From Bacillota bacterium (lineage in GTDB: Bacteria > Bacillota > Bacilli > Alicyclobacillales > Alicyclobacillaceae): a stretch of 13,829 bases of DNA. Below are positions 7,929 through 13,829 of this stretch, one piece after another. The notes under the pieces were generated by a model. It was not told the origin of the DNA and did no database searches. It saw nothing but the letters and a program-made list of their open reading frames with translations. How positions within the stretch are numbered: the first letter of the stretch is position 1; the number at the start of each line of letters is the position of its first letter. The position numbers and the translations under genes are program-made. The DNA is taken from the NCBI GenBank assembly GCA_021820805.1, contig JAKADF010000029.1, positions 1 to 13,829 of the forward strand, in the 5' to 3' direction.

Positions 7929-8632
7929 GAATGGTTGTACCAATCCTGATTAACAATCCATTCATCCTTATCTCCAGTCACGATGCCTTTGCGGCGAAAT
8001 TCATTCCAAATACGATTTACCGATTCGCGGCTTGATCCAATCATTTGAGCCATTTCCGCATGTGTTACCGGTAACTTCAGATGAATACCATCTGACTTTT
8101 TTTGCCCGTGTTCTTCAGCAAAATGACGCAGCAGAGCCGACACTCTGTCGTGAGTGTCATAAACAGCGAGTTCATGCAATTTTCCTTGCAATTGTAATAT
8201 TTTTTTACCAAGAACCTTCATCAACTTGCGCATCGTCATAGGATTATCGAGTAACAAATCCTCAAAAGGCTTACTCCGAACAGACAGTAATGACGCGGAT
8301 GAAAGAATTTCCGCAGTTCCAGGATAAGGACTGTCATCAAACAATCCAACATGTGGGAACATCTGCCCAGCACCTAGAATATTAACAATATGTTCTCGGC
8401 CTTCACTGTCTACTTTAAATACTTTGATGAGTCCACGTTCAACAAAATAGACAGCTTCTCGAGTTTGACCTTCCATAAAAACATACTCTCCGCGGTCATA
8501 ATGGTGCCTTGTTGTTATGGATAGAACTCTAGATAACTCTTCATCTGTTAAATCCCGAAACAGTTCTATATTCTTCAATATATCACGCGTATTTTTCTCC
8601 ACAAACATCGCCTCACTTTCAACAATTTTCAA
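7925..8632 (-). CDS. CRP/FNR-family regulator, cysteine-free, CRP-type recognition helix (DNR-like)
   Basis: Cytosolic transcription factor of 235 residues: an N-terminal cyclic-nucleotide-fold sensor (about 20-130), a long dimer helix (about 131-160) and a winged helix-turn-helix (about 187-230). The recognition helix reads SSRESVNR with R202, E203 and R207 in the positions of CRP R180, E181 and R185, predicting TGTGA-N6-TCACA targets; sites of that kind lie before three genes here. There is no cysteine at all, so an oxygen-sensing Fe-S cluster as in FNR is excluded; a heme NO sensor like DNR is possible (inference). The TTG start overlaps the upstream gene's TGA by two bases; ATG at 8608 (227 aa) is an alternative, and neither has an ideal ribosome site. 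Probably co-transcribed with the upstream membrane gene. Confidence 0.88.
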   Translation of the reverse strand: MKIVESEAMFVEKNTRDILKNIELFRDLTDEELSRVLSITTRHHYDRGEYVFMEGQTREAVYFVERGLIKVFKVDSEGREHIVNILGAGQMFPHVGLFDDSPYPGTAEILSSASLLSVRSKPFEDLLLDNPMTMRKLMKVLGKKILQLQGKLHELAVYDTHDRVSALLRHFAEEHGQKKSDGIHLKLPVTHAEMAQMIGSSRESVNRIWNEFRRKGIVTGDKDEWIVNQDWYNHS

Positions 8633-9993
8633 TTATTGCCAACTCGCTTACCAAGAGGCCATTGGACGAGAAAATACAATGCACTAAGAGCGGCAGAAAC
8701 GCCGCCAATTGCAAGCAGTGTTACGGATTCACGAAGCAGGAGTCCATGCTCCATACAGTAAAAACCACTAAACATGAACAGAGTGCCAAAGAAACCAACC
8801 CAGACTTGCAACTTTGCAACAAACTTGCTTCTTGGCATGCGGCGCAAGAGAAGCGGGAAAAAGGTATAGCCTACACCATAAACAAGCATGGTCATCCAAC
8901 CTAAAAACATTAAATGGAACATCGCGAGGTCCATTAAAGGAAAACCTAAAAAAAGTCCCAACCCTAATAAAAATAGACACAATGTACTAAGCTTCCAAGC
9001 TATGTGAACTTGATGTGTTAACCCTTTAAAGACACGGTTTATAGGTATAAGATAAACAAGCCCATTCCAAAGAAGCCCAAGACCAAGCAACCTAGTTCCT
9101 ATTGGAATCAAAAATGCAACAAACGAGAATCCCACGGTCGATAGAACAACACCTACCAGCCATAGCAATTGCCCAATAAGAACTGATTTTTTGTGTAGAT
9201 AAGAAATCGGTGAATAGCGCTGGTATAGATGTAAGGATACTGCCAATACAGTTCCTGAAATCCAACCATAGTATGTTAAAATATTCACACCTGATGGAAT
9301 GATATATCCACTAAAACTTGAACTAAGCAAAGACGAAAGTGATGCCCAAACCGCGGCAAGCACAAAGATCATCAGTGCTAAATCCGTTCCCCGCTGTGCA
9401 ACACCATCTGTTTCATAGTGCCTCTTAGTATCTCCCAATGTTTCGTAAACACGTTTCATAGAATCAGTGATTGGATATCCCGCGCTAGACAGTTGCAGAA
9501 CGTAGTCATGAATTTGGGAAGTGAGCACAACCTCATCTGCTTTACGGCGTCTTTTTGCCGCAACTGAAACCAATATATTTACCAAAAACAATATAGGAGC
9601 AAGTGCTTGCAATAACATCCCGATTTTAAGAAAGGTTAGGGACGATGCTGCGTGCGCCAGCGTCACACAAATAACGCCAACTTCTGCTGCAATAAGTTGA
9701 ATCCACCCTAATTTGGGCCATGGGGAAACGACATCTGCAAACCATTTGAGAACGGCGTACGTCATACCGTAAATAAGAATTGTCAACCATCCATACGGGT
9801 TGAGTTCAGCATGTATTGGTGCAAGAATACCCCACCAATTTTGATTCATTGTCATCAGCATGCCAAGAACAGCGCCAACTGTAAAGTTCAAAAACGATGT
9901 ACCGATATAAAATGCAGGCAAGAGTCCAAACACCTGGACCCAATTAAATCCGCCATTTATTGAAGCAGCCTGTTTACTCTCTTCAATTACCAT
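8629..9993 (-). CDS. Second polytopic membrane protein, heme-copper oxidase / NnrS-like, with internal repeat
   Basis: 454 residues, about 12 membrane helices, with a polar cytoplasmic-looking insert of about 60 residues (146-205) rich in K, R, E and D. An early helix carries H61 and GWLTILIYGMTY (68-79); a late helix carries H360 and GWMTMLVYGVGY (365-376) followed by P380. These 12-residue motifs are identical at 7 positions, an internal repeat. The late motif H-x4-G-x7-G-x2-Y-x3-P has exactly the spacing of the motif in the membrane protein at 6642-7928. Heme or metal binding through the histidines is inferred. The ATG start has only a weak ribosome site (GGTGG, long spacing). It lies 79 bp after the FLP-like gene and overlaps the next regulator, suggesting one transcript. 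No established name can be given. Confidence 0.8.
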   Translation of the reverse strand: MVIEESKQAASINGGFNWVQVFGLLPAFYIGTSFLNFTVGAVLGMLMTMNQNWWGILAPIHAELNPYGWLTILIYGMTYAVLKWFADVVSPWPKLGWIQLIAAEVGVICVTLAHAASSLTFLKIGMLLQALAPILFLVNILVSVAAKRRRKADEVVLTSQIHDYVLQLSSAGYPITDSMKRVYETLGDTKRHYETDGVAQRGTDLALMIFVLAAVWASLSSLLSSSFSGYIIPSGVNILTYYGWISGTVLAVSLHLYQRYSPISYLHKKSVLIGQLLWLVGVVLSTVGFSFVAFLIPIGTRLLGLGLLWNGLVYLIPINRVFKGLTHQVHIAWKLSTLCLFLLGLGLFLGFPLMDLAMFHLMFLGWMTMLVYGVGYTFFPLLLRRMPRSKFVAKLQVWVGFFGTLFMFSGFYCMEHGLLLRESVTLLAIGGVSAALSALYFLVQWPLGKRVGNN

Positions 9994-10072
9994 AGAAAAA
10001 AATTCACCACCAACCGATTGGGCATAATCCGTGTTTCAGGCACACCTGTATACATTCGCTGAACATTACCCT

Positions 10073-10768
10073 TTAGGCCGTCGGTTCGGCAATTTGTCGT
10101 AATTGGGGCAGGTTTAAAATTCGGATTGACTTTCGTCCTTTAAGCTCTATTAGGCCCTGGTCTTCAAACAAAGATAGTTTTCGGCTTAGTGTCTCAGGAA
10201 CAACACCTATTAGGGAAGCAAAATCTTTCTTCGGCACAGGTAAATCAAAAGGCTCGTTTGGTTCATATTTTGCACTATAAATAAGTAAGACTTTTGCAAG
10301 ACGTTTTTCCACATCTAAGAGGCTGATAGCGCCAATCCATTCATCAGCTTCTTTTAATCGTTCACTCATTACAACAACTAAACGGTATGCAATTTCCGGG
10401 TTCTGAATCATAACACTGCGCAAGTCATCACGATGAATTTTGCAGACAACAGTATCTTCCATTACTTCCGCATCCGCGTAATGATACTCTTCATTAAACA
10501 GCGCAAATTGGCCATCAAAGTCACCAGGAAATAGGAAACGAAGAATGTGCTCCTTCCCGGACTCAGCGACCTTGGTAATTTTCACTACGCCTTTATGAAT
10601 CACGTATAAAGCGTCTGATTGTTCTCCGATATGAAAAACATATTCCCCTTTTGAGTACTTTTCTGAATGAACAGCTTTACTTAAAAGCATAAAATCGTTA
10701 TCCGTCAAATTTTCAAAGATGGGTACCCGTCGAATGCACGCATTATCCGAGTGAAAAATACAGCTCAT
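10073..10768 (-). CDS. FLP-like CRP/FNR-family regulator with N-terminal cysteines
   Basis: 231-residue transcription factor. The N-terminus MSCIFHSDNACIRRVPIF has Cys3 and Cys11, and Cys109 lies in the sensor domain. Lactobacillus FLP uses a Cys5-Cys112 disulfide switch, so a redox switch is plausible; an Fe-S cluster is less likely because only three cysteines are present. The cyclic-nucleotide-like fold (about 20-125) is followed by a dimer helix and a helix-turn-helix with PETLSR: E192, S195 and R196 match the E-x2-S-R of FNR, predicting TTGAT-N4-ATCAA targets. Such a site lies before the hemerythrin gene. The ATG has AGGGGA close upstream. It is likely first gene of an operon with the membrane protein and the CRP-type regulator. 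A CRP-type half-matching box in its own promoter suggests control by the other regulator. Confidence 0.88.
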   Translation of the reverse strand: MSCIFHSDNACIRRVPIFENLTDNDFMLLSKAVHSEKYSKGEYVFHIGEQSDALYVIHKGVVKITKVAESGKEHILRFLFPGDFDGQFALFNEEYHYADAEVMEDTVVCKIHRDDLRSVMIQNPEIAYRLVVVMSERLKEADEWIGAISLLDVEKRLAKVLLIYSAKYEPNEPFDLPVPKKDFASLIGVVPETLSRKLSLFEDQGLIELKGRKSIRILNLPQLRQIAEPTA

Positions 10769-10797
10769 GGCGTCCCCTGCTTTCTTTATCTACCCTT

Positions 10798-10803
10798 ATC
10801 ATA
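10798..10803 (-). promoter_or_regulatory. Probable -10 element of the FLP-like gene
   Basis: TATGAT on the minus strand (5/6 to TATAAT), about 30 bp before the ATG. No good -35 lies 17 bp upstream; instead the CRP/FNR-type box occupies that place, which fits an activator-dependent promoter. Confidence 0.45.
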
Positions 10804-10822
10804 TAAGAGTACACCATAGAGC

Positions 10823-10838
10823 TGTGAACTTATCAACA
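10823..10838. promoter_or_regulatory. CRP/FNR-family operator before the FLP-like gene
   Basis: The minus strand reads TGTTG-ATAAGT-TCACA, 8 of 10 matches to TGTGA-N6-TCACA, and it also contains an intact FNR half-site TTGAT. It is centred about 39.5 bp upstream of the start point implied by TATGAT, close to the class II position. Either regulator of this cluster could bind. Confidence 0.45.
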
Positions 10839-10867
10839 TAAGCTGCCTTTTTTTAGAAAACTTGTAC

Positions 10868-11686
10868 TCAAGAATTGGAAACGGCCATCAATTCCCGCTC
10901 AATTACCTCTAAATCTTCCTTGCTAAGAATTCTGCTAGCCATTGGGAAAATAAACTTATCTTCTTTTTCGATATGTTGCAACAAGATATTCGTCAACCGT
11001 CGTGCCAGCTTTCGGAGTGCACCTTCTGCATAAGGGTCAGTATCAATATCTTTTAATAACTGGTCACATGAAGCATACAATTTGCGTATTTTACCATGTT
11101 CACGGATTAACATTGCAATCGGACCTACGTCTGCTCCGCCAATGAGCTTAGCGATTCGCGGGAATAAAATTGTTTCTTCAAAAACAAAATGATGGTTTAA
11201 TTCATCCCCGATTAAATCCAGCGTTTTTTTGTATTCTGTCAGATTGAGTTCACCTTGTGTGTTTAAAAGTTCCTCACACAGTGCGTTATGGTCCTCTACA
11301 AGCTCTTTCAATTCTGGAGCAATGTTTTTCATCATTTCGGGGTTAGTATGTACGCTTACGTGTTCTCCTGTTTGCTCAGATGATTCATCAGATGCAGCAA
11401 AAAGCGTTAATAAAATCGTTGATTTCTGAACTGCCTTCAAGCTATGCACTTGTCCTGGCTGTAAAACAATCATATGCCCGCTTTCAAGATTCTCTGTTTC
11501 TTCCCCAGAAACAACAAATTGAACTTGGCCGCTAAGTACTAGTACTGTCATAGATATGGGAACTTGATGCTCTTCTAAAATTTGGCCTTTTTCAAACGAC
11601 AAAAGAATAATGCGATTGTCGCCATTATCCATAATTTGCTGAAACGGGGCATCCGACCGAAAATGCAGGGATATGGTGTCAGTCAT
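10868..11686 (-). CDS. Cupin-hemerythrin fusion protein
   Basis: Two domains in 272 residues. The N-terminal cupin (about 25-98) keeps H42 and the second-motif PGQVH with H83, but motif 1 lacks the usual second His, so a full cupin metal site is doubtful. The C-terminal hemerythrin four-helix bundle (about 120-268) keeps a complete di-iron ligand set: H135, H168-x3-E172, H199 and H240-x4-D245 (numbered from TTG 11692). Such bundles bind O2 or NO, and in YtfE/ScdA/RIC they help repair Fe-S centres after NO stress; here a cupin stands where those proteins have the ScdA-N domain. ATG 11686 is preferred over TTG 11692 because GGGAG is 9 bases away. Preceded by an FNR-type operator. NO or O2 handling is inferred from fold and context. 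Confidence 0.85.
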   Translation of the reverse strand: MTDTISLHFRSDAPFQQIMDNGDNRIILLSFEKGQILEEHQVPISMTVLVLSGQVQFVVSGEETENLESGHMIVLQPGQVHSLKAVQKSTILLTLFAASDESSEQTGEHVSVHTNPEMMKNIAPELKELVEDHNALCEELLNTQGELNLTEYKKTLDLIGDELNHHFVFEETILFPRIAKLIGGADVGPIAMLIREHGKIRKLYASCDQLLKDIDTDPYAEGALRKLARRLTNILLQHIEKEDKFIFPMASRILSKEDLEVIERELMAVSNS

Positions 11687-11759
11687 CTTCAAATTCTCCC
11701 TTCAATTGTGAAGCTAGGCAAACTACGCCTATCAAGTGCAAAGCACACCAAGCGAGTTT

Positions 11760-11765
11760 ATCCTA
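11760..11765 (-). promoter_or_regulatory. Probable -10 element of the hemerythrin gene
   Basis: TAGGAT on the minus strand (4/6) lies exactly where a class II activator bound at the FNR-type box would place RNA polymerase, giving a start near 11753 and a leader of about 67 nt. No -35 consensus is present. Confidence 0.4.
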
Positions 11766-11787
11766 CTATGTAAAGGATATCGAATCA

Positions 11788-11801
11788 TTGACGCAGATCA
11801 A
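11788..11801. promoter_or_regulatory. FNR-type operator before the hemerythrin gene
   Basis: The minus strand reads TTGAT-CTGC-GTCAA, 9 of 10 matches to TTGAT-N4-ATCAA. Its centre is exactly -41.5 from the start point implied by TAGGAT. This is the half-site predicted for the FLP-like regulator with E-x2-S-R, not for the CRP-type one. Confidence 0.55.
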
Positions 11802-11839
11802 CTTTATATGGATCAAGATGGAAATGAGAATAGGAGAGT

Positions 11840-11875
11840 ATGCCGCATGTCGGTCATATTACCAACATACGGCAT
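11840..11875 (-). terminator. 15-bp hairpin after the radical SAM gene
   Basis: Arms 11861-11875 and 11840-11854 with a 6-base loop, starting 10 bases past the TGA. In the minus-strand RNA all 15 positions pair, two as G-U; in plus-strand RNA those two become A-C mismatches, so the structure belongs to the radical SAM transcript. The following bases are pyrimidine-rich (ACTCTCCTATTCTC) rather than a U-run, so it may be an inefficient terminator or a 3'-end stabiliser. Confidence 0.55.
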
Positions 11876-11884
11876 CCGCAGAAG

Positions 11885-12991
11885 TCATGCGAGAGCAGTG
11901 AGGGCCTTTGGAATATACGAGCAACTTGGGTCGCTCTCTAGGTAATCTCCAGTCACAGCATAAGCGCGTGCACGAGAACCACCGCAGACATTACGGAATT
12001 CACAAACGCCACATTTTCCTTTCAAAAGATTAGGATTTCTTAGTTCCTGGAATATAGGCGAATTTCGGTATATATCTGCAAGATTTGATTCACGGATATT
12101 CCCTGCCTTCACAGGCAAAAATCCACTTGGTGTCACGTCGCCAACGTGCGAAATGAACACAAAACCATTCCCGTCATTCACACCTTTACTTGCTCGAAGA
12201 GGATCTCCCCCTAACAAAAAGCCCCTGTTGCCTTTAACAGTTTCATCACTGTCTATCATGCGCTGTTGAATTACTACTCGACGATAATGAGGACCGGCAG
12301 TGGTTTTAACATCAAATGAGCTATGTTTTGAAAGTTCATACAGCCATTCCATTACCTGCTCATGTTCTTGCGGAGTTACCATATACCTCTCTCTTGCTCT
12401 TCCAGTCGGCACCATAAAGAACACACTCCATAAGACGGTGTTAAACGATTCTGCCACCTTTGCGACATTTGGAAGATCTCCTAGGTTGAAACGCGTCACA
12501 GTCGTATTGAGTTGGATTGGAATATCAAGTTCCTGAAGGATTTTTAGTGACCGAATCGTTAAATCATATGACCCTTTTGTTCCTCGGAACTTATCGTGAA
12601 TCTCTGCAGTTGAACCGTCCAGGCTGAAGGCCCATCTTTCAAGACCTGCTTCTTTTGCTCCTTTAATCGTTTCAAACGTAACGCGGGGTGTTGCACTAGG
12701 CGTCATCGACGGAATCAGCCCTTTGCTTCTCGCATACCGAATAAAGTCATATAAATCTGGCCGTTCAAGGGGATCACCGCCCGTAAACACGAGCAATGGG
12801 CGGTCCATTTCAGCAATCTGGTCCATTAAACGAAATCCTTCTTCAGTCGTTAATTCTCTAGGATCCCGATGCCGCTGTGCCTCAGCGCGGCAATGCAAAC
12901 AGTGCAACTGACACGCTCTAGTAACCTCCCAAATTACAATATATGGATTCTGACCAAAATCTCGATTCCAAATATTTAAACGCTCTGTCAT
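11885..12991 (-). CDS. Radical SAM/SPASM protein, related to heme-maturation enzymes (TIGR04053-like)
   Basis: Cytosolic Fe-S enzyme of 368 residues. The radical SAM cluster motif is C27-x3-C31-x2-C34 (TRACQLHCLHC), followed by the SAM-binding FTGGDPLERPDL. The C-terminal SPASM-type region KCGVCEFRNVCGGSRARAY, ending near DPSC, holds the auxiliary-cluster cysteines. This tail is shared with heme-processing members (AhbD, NirJ-like) and with the TIGR04053 group from memory; the substrate cannot be named. ATG 12991 is chosen over an in-frame upstream start at 13054 because AGGAGG lies 10 bases before it and the protein then begins at the usual family N-terminus. It is divergent from the NO reductase gene. 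No convincing full promoter is visible; TATACT at 13046-13041 (minus) is the best -10 candidate. Confidence 0.87.
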   Translation of the reverse strand: MTERLNIWNRDFGQNPYIVIWEVTRACQLHCLHCRAEAQRHRDPRELTTEEGFRLMDQIAEMDRPLLVFTGGDPLERPDLYDFIRYARSKGLIPSMTPSATPRVTFETIKGAKEAGLERWAFSLDGSTAEIHDKFRGTKGSYDLTIRSLKILQELDIPIQLNTTVTRFNLGDLPNVAKVAESFNTVLWSVFFMVPTGRARERYMVTPQEHEQVMEWLYELSKHSSFDVKTTAGPHYRRVVIQQRMIDSDETVKGNRGFLLGGDPLRASKGVNDGNGFVFISHVGDVTPSGFLPVKAGNIRESNLADIYRNSPIFQELRNPNLLKGKCGVCEFRNVCGGSRARAYAVTGDYLESDPSCSYIPKALTALA

Positions 12992-13159
12992 GGCGCGTGA
13001 TCCTCCTAACTTGCTTAACCACGTTCTTACGATCCCCATCAGTATATATGTCAAAAAGAGCTTAGATCACAAACTTGTCAAAAATGGCCCAAATGTACCA
13101 TTTGCCCTAGTATTGTCGAGCATTCACCCCAATTTGATTCGGATGATCTTCCCCTAGAG

Positions 13160-13175
13160 TGTGATAAATTTCACA
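13160..13175. promoter_or_regulatory. Perfect CRP-type operator of the nitric oxide reductase gene
   Basis: TGTGA-TAAATT-TCACA is a full 10/10 match to the TGTGA-N6-TCACA dyad. CATGAT at 13197-13202 (4/6 to -10) puts its centre exactly at -41.5, the standard class II activation geometry of CRP/FNR proteins. The CRP-type regulator at 7925-8632 is the best candidate for binding it. Confidence 0.8.
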
Positions 13176-13196
13176 TACCCGTACGTTGATGGAGAA

Positions 13197-13202
13197 CATG
13201 AT
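13197..13202 (+). promoter_or_regulatory. Probable -10 element of the nitric oxide reductase gene
   Basis: CATGAT, with the start point predicted at 13209 and a leader of about 37 nt to the ATG. The weak hexamer and absence of a -35 fit dependence on the activator bound just upstream. Confidence 0.5.
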
Positions 13203-13245
13203 GGCCTTGCAATCAAAGTCCACACAACAAGGGAGGAAAGGCTAG

Positions 13246-13829
13246 ATGGCAGACCCATTGACTCGAAAACTAAAACGCATCTTCGTCGTGGTGCTCATCG
13301 CTTGCGTCGCCATCTTTGTCTGGGGAACTGTGCAGACATATAAAGGCGCACCGCCAATTCCAAATAAAGTAGTAACAACTTCAGGAGAGGTCCTGTTTAC
13401 AAGCAATGATATGATTGCCGGTAAAGCTGGATTTCAAGAATCAGACTTAATGGATTACGGAAGTGTGTATGGAAATGGTGCCTATTTTGGGGAAGACTAC
13501 ACATCCCTATTACTTACAGAATTGGCACAAGGAATGGAAAATGAATTTGCATTATCTGAGTACCAAAAACCTTTTAAAGAACTAAGCAAAGGTACACAAA
13601 CAGATATTAATCAAAAAGTACAACAAGAGTTGCAACATCCAAACCTAGTAAATAACGTCTTAACCGTATCGAACACTGAAGGACAAGTCATGAAGTCCTT
13701 AATTGATTCAACGGCTAAAAGTTTGCTCGTAACAAATAGGCAAGACGGTTATGTAAAGGCAACTGCACTTAATTCTGCAAGAGCGACACAAGTTGCAGAT
13801 TTTCTCATGTATACATCTTGGACCTCTGT
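13246..13829 (+). CDS. norZ: Quinol-dependent nitric oxide reductase (qNor), 5' part
   Basis: Membrane enzyme reducing 2 NO to N2O with electrons from quinol. 194 full codons are present; the window ends inside the gene. Residues 1-10 are basic, 11-31 form the first membrane helix, and the following domain carries the family signature: GEVLFTSNDMIAGKAGFQ (about 48-65) and LMDYGSVYGNGAYFGEDY (about 68-85), the region that in qNor replaces the cytochrome c subunit of cNor and lacks heme-binding CXXCH. The heme and non-heme iron histidines lie beyond the window and cannot be checked. The ATG has GGGAGG 9 bases upstream. Driven by a perfect CRP-type box. A homologous heme-copper family member is excluded by this N-terminal domain. 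The gene is also called norB or qnorB. Confidence 0.93.
   Translation, partial: MADPLTRKLKRIFVVVLIACVAIFVWGTVQTYKGAPPIPNKVVTTSGEVLFTSNDMIAGKAGFQESDLMDYGSVYGNGAYFGEDYTSLLLTELAQGMENEFALSEYQKPFKELSKGTQTDINQKVQQELQHPNLVNNVLTVSNTEGQVMKSLIDSTAKSLLVTNRQDGYVKATALNSARATQVADFLMYTSWTS

Noticed and set aside
10073..10768. Oxygen-sensing [4Fe-4S] FNR
   Set aside because: Only three cysteines and not in the FNR or B. subtilis Fnr arrangement; an FLP-like thiol switch fits better.
11707..11722. TGTGA-AGCTAG-GCAAA as another CRP-type box
   Set aside because: Eight of ten matches but only about 28 bp from the hemerythrin start codon, so class II geometry would place the start point inside the gene.
13056..13071. 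TGTGA half-site before the radical SAM gene
   Set aside because: The second half does not match (1 of 5) and the spacing to TATACT is wrong for class II activation.
13135..13148. TTGAT-TCGG-ATGAT as an FNR box between the radical SAM and qNor genes
   Set aside because: Eight of ten, but the -10 at the right distance for the radical SAM gene matches only 3 of 6, and it lies at about -67 for qNor; kept as a weak possibility only.
13161..13343. 60-codon plus-strand ORF
   Set aside because: Overlaps the qNor promoter and 5' end in another frame; qNor has the ribosome site and clear homology.

Overview
The window looks like a chromosomal piece of a Gram-positive, aerobic or facultative Bacilli-type Firmicute. 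The evidence is strong AGGAGG-type ribosome binding sites, TTG and GTG starts, textbook sigma-A promoters, CcpA-type cre sites, FLP/CRP-family regulators, and a single-subunit quinol-type nitric oxide reductase. An Alicyclobacillus-like lineage is my guess only; the sequence does not prove it. No tRNA, rRNA, CRISPR array, transposon or phage gene was seen.

Left part (1-6516): branched-chain amino acid synthesis, all on the minus strand. In transcription order it holds hom (homoserine dehydrogenase, own promoter), a gene-poor stretch of about 690 bp, then ilvE, ilvB, ilvN and ilvC. A Shine-Dalgarno sequence at the window edge shows that the operon continues, probably into leu genes. A consensus promoter lies before ilvE, with two cre-like sites centred near -67 and -90, a layout expected for CcpA activation. 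The 180-bp ilvE-ilvB gap holds two hairpins and a 12-codon ORF that could form an attenuator.

Right part (6561-13829): a nitric oxide / low-oxygen response cluster. In order it holds an orphan polytopic membrane protein with heme-copper/NnrS-like histidine motifs (plus strand); a cysteine-free CRP/DNR-like regulator; a second membrane protein of the same general type; an FLP-like regulator with N-terminal cysteines; a cupin-hemerythrin fusion; a radical SAM/SPASM protein (these five on the minus strand); and the 5' part of a quinol-dependent nitric oxide reductase (plus strand, cut by the window end).

Most interesting point: the two regulators carry different recognition helices, one CRP-type (R-E-x3-R) and one FNR-type (E-x2-S-R), and both matching operator types occur in the cluster. 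A perfect TGTGA-N6-TCACA lies exactly at -41.5 of the likely nitric oxide reductase promoter. A 9/10 version lies before the first membrane gene and an 8/10 version before the FLP-like gene. A 9/10 FNR-type TTGAT-N4-ATCAA lies exactly at -41.5 of the likely hemerythrin promoter. This suggests a two-regulator circuit controlling NO removal (reductase), NO/O2 binding or repair (hemerythrin), and two uncharacterised membrane proteins.
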